Shown: positions 59,401 to 64,000 of the stretch, one piece after another
Position numbering within the stretch: the first letter of the stretch is position 1
Layout: the number at the start of each line of letters is the position of its first letter
From: Icerya purchasi
Lineage: Eukaryota; Arthropoda; Insecta; Hemiptera; Monophlebidae
Assembly: GCA_039619475.1 (NCBI GenBank)
Contig: CM077116.1
Span: 101,167,164-101,231,163 of the forward strand
Direction: 5' to 3'
Length of the DNA stretch: 64,000 nt
Made by a program: the position numbers and the translations under genes
Notes under the pieces: model-generated
The model's input: only the letters and a program-made list of their open reading frames with translations
What the model was told of the DNA's origin: nothing
The model's database searches: none

Positions 59401-59980
59401 CATATCGGAATTGTTACAAAGGCCATTAGGGTGTGCAAGGCTGCACTTAACGCAGAGTCCACGCAAGTTACAGTTATGAGAGACATGACCGCGAACATCT
59501 GCTATTTGTAGCATTGAATTGAAGTATTTTTACGAGAATACTTTTCCCATTTAATTAGACAATGAGCTAAACTTTTGATAATTTCGTCAGTCTCTGTTGC
59601 CGCTGGAAAAGATACAAGAAAAATAGGCAAAGCGACTGTTTCCGTCGCGTTTACTTCTTTGTGAATTTGTTTTATGGAAATGATAGATTGACCTAGAATT
59701 TTTAGTTCCGATTCAACATCCGCTTGACTAAATGTGTAAAAAACGGAACATTCTGCGTTTTAAGGTAATTAATAACATCATCGAAACTTTCCGAACCGTT
59801 AACGAATATTTAAGTTTCATCGCGGAAATACTAATATTAAAATTAGTTTTAATAAGCGCGTTTAGATTAGAAATTAATGTTTTAGCATCGATTGATTTGT
59901 TACAATGGAAGATCGTAATTTGCTGCTGCTGCTACTGTGTCTTCCTTGGACGAAAACAGTGACGAGACGATAGTTTCTTG
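56450..59980 (-). mobile_element. Near full-length jockey LINE, frame-broken
   Basis: From 59980 downwards on the minus strand: ORF1 remains (GSESFDDVINYLKTQNVPFF; VALPIFLVSFPAATETDEII) with a gag-type CCHC knuckle CVKCSLAHPNGLC (about 59465-59425) preceded by a second degenerate one. Then the ORF2 endonuclease (NKIDAVAETRLDYSCDVS, about 58905-58850; EKVILLGDFNAKHK, about 58612-58570). Then the RT: ATHYFQIHSRHTD, LKSLRLKKSTGYDNIPSVAL (about 57715-57660) and QQWKSSKIIALPKTGKDFSR; thumb FFLKWRISINPAKSQAILFS (about 57000-56940); C-terminal KKFFENCLTTHSNPLINHIG (about 56570-56510). The only element here with both ORFs represented, but stops and frameshifts occur throughout. About 3.5 kb; no clear poly(A). 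Confidence 0.9.
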
Positions 59981-59984
59981 GTTG

Positions 59985-60960
59985 GGCTGCAGGTTGAAAT
60001 GGTTAGTGCAAGTCTTGCGTCAGTCATTTATTACATTTTTCCTACATTCTAGAAGAATCTAGTCGAATGGCCGTTTGATAGTAACTGCACTCCGAATCAT
60101 GAAAAGTTGCGGATAGATTTATTTTTTAACTTCCTTCTATATCTTTCCGGTCTAATTAGACAAACTTTATAAGAAAATCAAGAAGCACCTATCGGAAATC
60201 CGTCGACGAACATTACACAGATTAAAATAATATTTCGCCGGAATTCACGGTAATGGACGAAGTGGACGGAATCATTTTATATGCTCACTGCTCAGACAGC
60301 TCTGGCACAACTGTGTACACTGTTCATCGGCAAAATACGTGAAGGATTTAAGCGTTTCCCGGGATATTAAATTCCACTTAAACGTATCCCGATTCTATTC
60401 GTGCGGCTCTGCAGACTATCCACGGCGAATTACTACACACGTAACTCGTAAGAAAGCCGCTGTGAAAATATCAGTAAACGAATCGTATAAATGTTTTTAT
60501 TTATTTTTTTTTGGTATGTATCGCACGTTTAAAGCACTCCCGACTACAACTAAAAAGAAGAATAAATCCACTTAAACTTATAAATCTCCTTTGCCTGTGC
60601 GATAATTTTTATTTTGATTTTAAGGGAAAATGATACCGTTTGACGTATCTTTAATTATTTCCTTAATTAGGATTTTTTGAGATGTATTTTTTTTTTTTTT
60701 TGTTACCCTCAGTAGTTTCAAAAAAACAAGACAATCCCTGAAAATATAGGCTTCAGTATATTTTTAAAGTGATTCTACTAAAATAATGATAATACGTTTT
60801 TGTCGATAATTAAAAAGGGTTTTGTAATCTCTTTTTTTTTTCTTCATTATTTTCACTAGAAGAAGAAAAGGAAGAAATATTTATTGCAAAATAACGGTCA
60901 CATAAACGGGTTTATGCACTTTTTTGTAGTTCAGTCTGGGTAAAAAAATTATTTTTTCGT
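59985..60960. other. Unassigned DNA
   Basis: A plus frame at 60339-60575 (78 codons) has no domain. T-runs lie near 60685-60702 and 60829-60842. It may include the jockey 5' UTR at its left edge. Confidence 0.4.
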
Positions 60961-60962
60961 TA

Positions 60963-61250
60963 CAGACGTCCTTTTTTTTTTCTTCTTTTTTGGATCTGTC
61001 AACCAGGTCATGCAGAAACAGTTAGGAAAGGAAGGAACCAATTACATCTCGACGCGATCAGATATCGTAAGTAGGAAGAAAGATATAGTAGTGGGAATAA
61101 TGTGTGGTGGAAGAGACAGGACATAAAACGTGCATTACGCAGTAGGAAGACCAAGTCGCAGTAATCTGAAATACAAAATAGAACGGTCAACGGAAGAAAT
61201 GAGCACTTCATGAGCATCATCACAGACACGCTCTTAGTCAAGTACAAGCG
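60963..61250 (-). mobile_element. I/LOA-like LINE 3' tail, copy
   Basis: Minus-strand frames read ERVCDDAHEVLISSVDRSIL and LGLPTAxCTFYVLSLPPHII, aligning with the C-terminal region of the copy at 61.6-61.9 kb (DADHVFFQCSSLSVERSALY; LGLPTPYCASYILSFPSPLI). It ends TGGTTGACAGATCC and an A-rich tail (T/C-rich tract 60969-60990). Severely 5'-truncated and frameshifted. Confidence 0.78.
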
Positions 61251-61554
61251 AATAATGGAGACAGTAACAGAACTACCAAGTAAAGGAAATAAAAAGAACC
61301 ACGGAATAATAGGCAGCCTAGAAACAACTGTTAGAAAAAGAGGAAGCGTATATAATTGATACCATGATCTGAGATGAAAACTTTTACACAGCGGAGGGAG
61401 ATTAGGGGATGGGATTTTTGTTAAAAAAAAGAAAGCAGCAGTCTAAATACCGAAAAATCCGTTGCTTCGTCATCAAAAACGGCCAAATGGCTAAGAACCA
61501 TTGAGAATCGATAGCACAAATACCTGTCTATTTTTTTTTTTTTTTTTTTTTTTT

Positions 61555-63300
61555 TTTTGGGCTTGTTAACCAAGGACCTTTACCCAGAAACAAAAGGTAA
61601 GGAAATAAGTCGGTTATATTTTGATTCGATCAGAAATTTTAACTAAAAAGGAACAAATAGCAGGAATAATTAGTGGGGAAGGAAAGGACAGGATGTAGGA
61701 TGCACAATAAGGGGTAGGAAGTCCAAGCTTAAGCAAATAAGAATATAAGGCAGAACGCTCCACGGAGAGGGATGAACACTGGAAGAACACATGATCGGCG
61801 TCGCAAATAATTGCATCATCCGGATGGAGAGGACAGTGTGGAGAAGAAATCAAGGAGAAACGAAATCTGGAGGAAGGCAGCAAAGAATGGCCAAAGCGCA
61901 TACGAACAATGGAAACAACTTCAGAACGACGAAGGGAGGGATGCAAAAGAAACCATGAATCTAATTAGGGCTTGTGAAAGAATTTTGAGAATGTAGGTAT
62001 AGTAAACATTTTAGGATGATGGCAGAGTTCGGCGAAATTAAAAGAGAAATAGGGTAGAGATTGTTAAAGGAAATTATGTAAGAGCAAAACGAAAACTAGG
62101 CGGAAGAGAGATAAGTAAAATATTAGAGAGTTTGCTAGGTATGAAACGTCAGTTCTTAGAAATGGAAATAAGAGTAGAACGTAAGTGGAAGACATTTAGC
62201 AAGAAACTGATAGCTCAAATAAAATTTGCGAACAGGAAGGGGTGGCTTATTTGATTCAGCAAGAACTACTGGAATTGGAGAAGATTTAAGTAGACGAAGG
62301 CAAGAATTTTGGATTACACAGGACTTGGAAGCACAACCATAAAGAAATGAACGGTGATCAAATTTGTGCGGATGATGGATTTATATAGAGAAATAAATAT
62401 ATCAGGATCACCACCCCATTTGGTTGGAGATAGGGTCTTCATTTAGATTTTTGGTTGAAAAAAAGGAAGTGTTCGAAGAAAGATAAACGACTCTGTCCGG
62501 AAAGACATCAAGATAGCGAAAACAATTAACACGAGAAAGAGACCTGCCGTCTGGAGATAGATTGGCGAAAGCAGGATTATAAAGTCGCAGAGTAAATACG
62601 AAATAATAAAATCTAACAGGAGCAATGGAAAGGTTAATTGAGGAAAGGCAATATTCTAACGCTGTAAGAAACGAATGAAGTGTTTTACTGGCTGATGTAA
62701 CATTATAAGATGTTGAAAAGAGTAGGATGTCATTAGCAAAAAGAAAAGAAGAAGAATTTCAGTTGAAGGGTCTAGACGCTCTAAAGGTTGCACAACTACA
62801 GTCGAATGCGACGTTGCATTCCTCGTTACAACAAAAAGATCAGGGGGCTTTACTGCGGTGATCGGATGACGACTGATGGCGGGTAGAAGTTAATACAGAA
62901 AGAGTGGACGTATCGAAGTTCAAAAAGGAATTAAATAAAAGTATGAGATCGAAGACATGTTGAATACTAGGAAGTGACGGATCAACGCAAGCGCGGAATA
63001 GAGTCCAATTTGCTTTGGAGAGATAATGAAGAAGCCTGTAATGAATCGGAGAAGAAAAGATGACAGGAGTTATTAGAATAGGAACATGGTCAAAGCCGTA
63101 AAAATTTATAAGCATTCTGCGGTTATAATTAAGACCATTTAGTGGGAGAAGAAAAAGTCAGTATCAAGAGAACAGGAGATAGATGAATTCTTAAAATAAG
63201 TTGAAAGATTATTAAGGATAATTAAGTTATCGGAAAGGATACTAGTAACTGTAGGATGTTCAACTCTACAAGGGTGAACGACGGTTGTACGTCAAAGATG
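61555..63300 (-). mobile_element. I/LOA-like LINE with internal deletion of the RT palm
   Basis: From high to low coordinates on the minus strand: endonuclease end (NFYGFDHVPILIT, the G-x-DH-x-PI block, about 63110-63070) and KANWTLFRACVDPS. Then a jump to FANDILLFSTSYNVTSASKT (RT motif C, about 62742), SLSRVNCFRYLDVFPDRVVY, KSSPIPVVLAESNKPPLPVR (about 62300), RMRFGHSLLPSSRF and CPLHPDDAIICDADHVFFQC (61900-61810), finishing LGLPTPYCASYILSFPSPLI and a poly(A) tail (T26 at 61531-61556). RT motifs before C and most of RNase H are missing, so at least 1 kb was deleted internally. Motif C reads FAND, not FADD. Long frames remain open between deletions. Confidence 0.88.
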
Positions 63301-63593
63301 ACGCTCGTTCTTATTTAATACGCTGCTGGAAATATACGCTTCGATATTGTGTTGCGCGAAAAAATTCGGATAAGCAAGGAAAAAGTTGGCGGAAAGATGG
63401 AAATTTGATTGAGATACGACCTCTGCCTTGAGGAACAATGCAAGTGTGACAAGTGAAAACGAAACTGGTTAGCACGACAGGGGGCTAAACAGATGGCCTA
63501 GGTTTTTTCTTTTTTTCTGTAGAGCAGCAACTTCTAACGTGGACAGTGAAAGACTCCGGAAAATCTAGAAAAAACATTAAATTTTCTTTAATA
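63301..63593. other. Unassigned DNA, possible upstream LINE part
   Basis: May contain decayed upstream endonuclease sequence of the preceding element, but no motif is legible. Confidence 0.35.
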
Positions 63594-63692
63594 GCTATTA
63601 TTATTATTATTATTTATATATTACTATTATTATTATTATTTATATATTACTATTATTATTATTATCATTGTCATTATTGCTATTATCAATAT
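63594..63692. repeat. (ATT)n microsatellite with 30-bp tandem unit
   Basis: ATT trinucleotide runs are interrupted by TATATATTACT. The composite unit of about 30 bp occurs twice in a row before decaying into ATT/ATC variants. Confidence 0.92.
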
Positions 63693-63896
63693 TACGATTG
63701 ACACTGGAAATATCATGATCCCCGCCAGAATTACTACTACATGTTATTATTGTAAATACATTTGATTTGGATTTGATTGTTACTACGACACCGCTCATAA
63801 GTTATTGCGTCCTTAAGAAGCGAAATTGAACCGCTGAATAATAAAATATTACAATTAGTTGCAAAAACCTGACTCACTAGAATTAATGTATAAAAT

Positions 63897-64000
63897 TCTA
63901 AAACTTTAAAAATATTACAAGAAGTTAAAGAAGACAATGCAAAATTAAGGGCACACAATAATGAACTTCAGCGTATTAAACAGCTAGAGCACAACATACA
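63897..64000 (+). CDS. Coiled-coil coding tract entering right edge
   Basis: After a stop near 63893 the frame reads SKTLKILQEVKEDNAKLRAH then NNELQRIKQLEHNI, open to the end of the window. Heptad-like leucine/isoleucine spacing and Lys/Glu richness indicate a coiled coil, as in LINE ORF1 proteins (for example the N-terminal coil of CR1/R1-like ORF1) or in host cytoskeletal or motor proteins. With 34 codons visible, the family cannot be decided. In this setting a LINE ORF1 is more likely. Confidence 0.45.

Noticed and set aside
1..64000. CRISPR array, operon or phage-type system
   Set aside because: No regularly spaced repeats, no clustered intact ORFs and no prokaryotic signals; all recognised genes are eukaryotic transposon remnants.

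Overview
This window is AT-rich eukaryotic DNA, almost certainly from an insect. Its recognisable content is arthropod-type mobile DNA: several clades of non-LTR retrotransposon (LINE) remnants (jockey, I/LOA-like with RNase H, CR1/L2-like, RTE-like), a tRNA-headed SINE in two copies, a hAT remnant related to ZMYM1-type proteins, a mariner-derived palindrome, small unclassified repeats, and many poly(A) tracts and microsatellites. There is no prokaryotic organisation (no operons, no Shine-Dalgarno sites, no long intact ORFs). The species cannot be named from the sequence. No host gene is certain; the best candidate is a short putative first exon with a signal peptide near 16.2 kb.

Layout. 0-9.8 kb: RTE-like LINE debris (1-1010 minus, 2700-2870 plus), composite repeat family A (6.03 kb), SINE copy 1 (7.35 kb) and an I-type LINE fragment (7.77-8.5 kb). 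9.8-13 kb: a 5'-truncated CR1-like LINE whose reading frame was split by a tiny poly(A) retroposon with a 9-bp target duplication, then the 3' end of a jockey element. 13-20 kb: mostly unassigned, with the candidate secreted-peptide exon and a 1.53-kb near-perfect hairpin (16.5-18.05 kb). 20-30.7 kb: I-like, RTE-like and jockey fragments, two copies of repeat family B (one carrying a palindromic insertion), a second tiny retroposon copy (14-bp duplication), and two copies of family A. 30.7-36.2 kb: unassigned. 36.2-38.9 kb: the hAT remnant, split by the mariner-derived palindrome and ending in a hAT-type terminal repeat. 39-47 kb: a diverged local duplication, an RTE-like LINE tail, a GC-rich island with a possible TATA promoter, and another family A copy. 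47-53 kb: degraded coding-like tract, a LINE endonuclease remnant, SINE copy 2. 54-63.3 kb: I-like LINE remnants flanking a nearly full-length but frame-broken jockey element (ORF1 zinc knuckles, endonuclease, reverse transcriptase). The right edge opens into a coiled-coil coding tract.

How it works together: this is a layered transposon graveyard, not a functional cassette. Several layers can be ordered by nesting: the tiny retroposon is younger than the CR1-like LINE it splits; the mariner palindrome is younger than the hAT; the palindromic insertion is younger than its family B host. The most unusual structures are the long hairpin, the tiny 28-35-bp poly(A) retroposons with clean target duplications, the double-headed mariner palindrome and the composite family A repeat.
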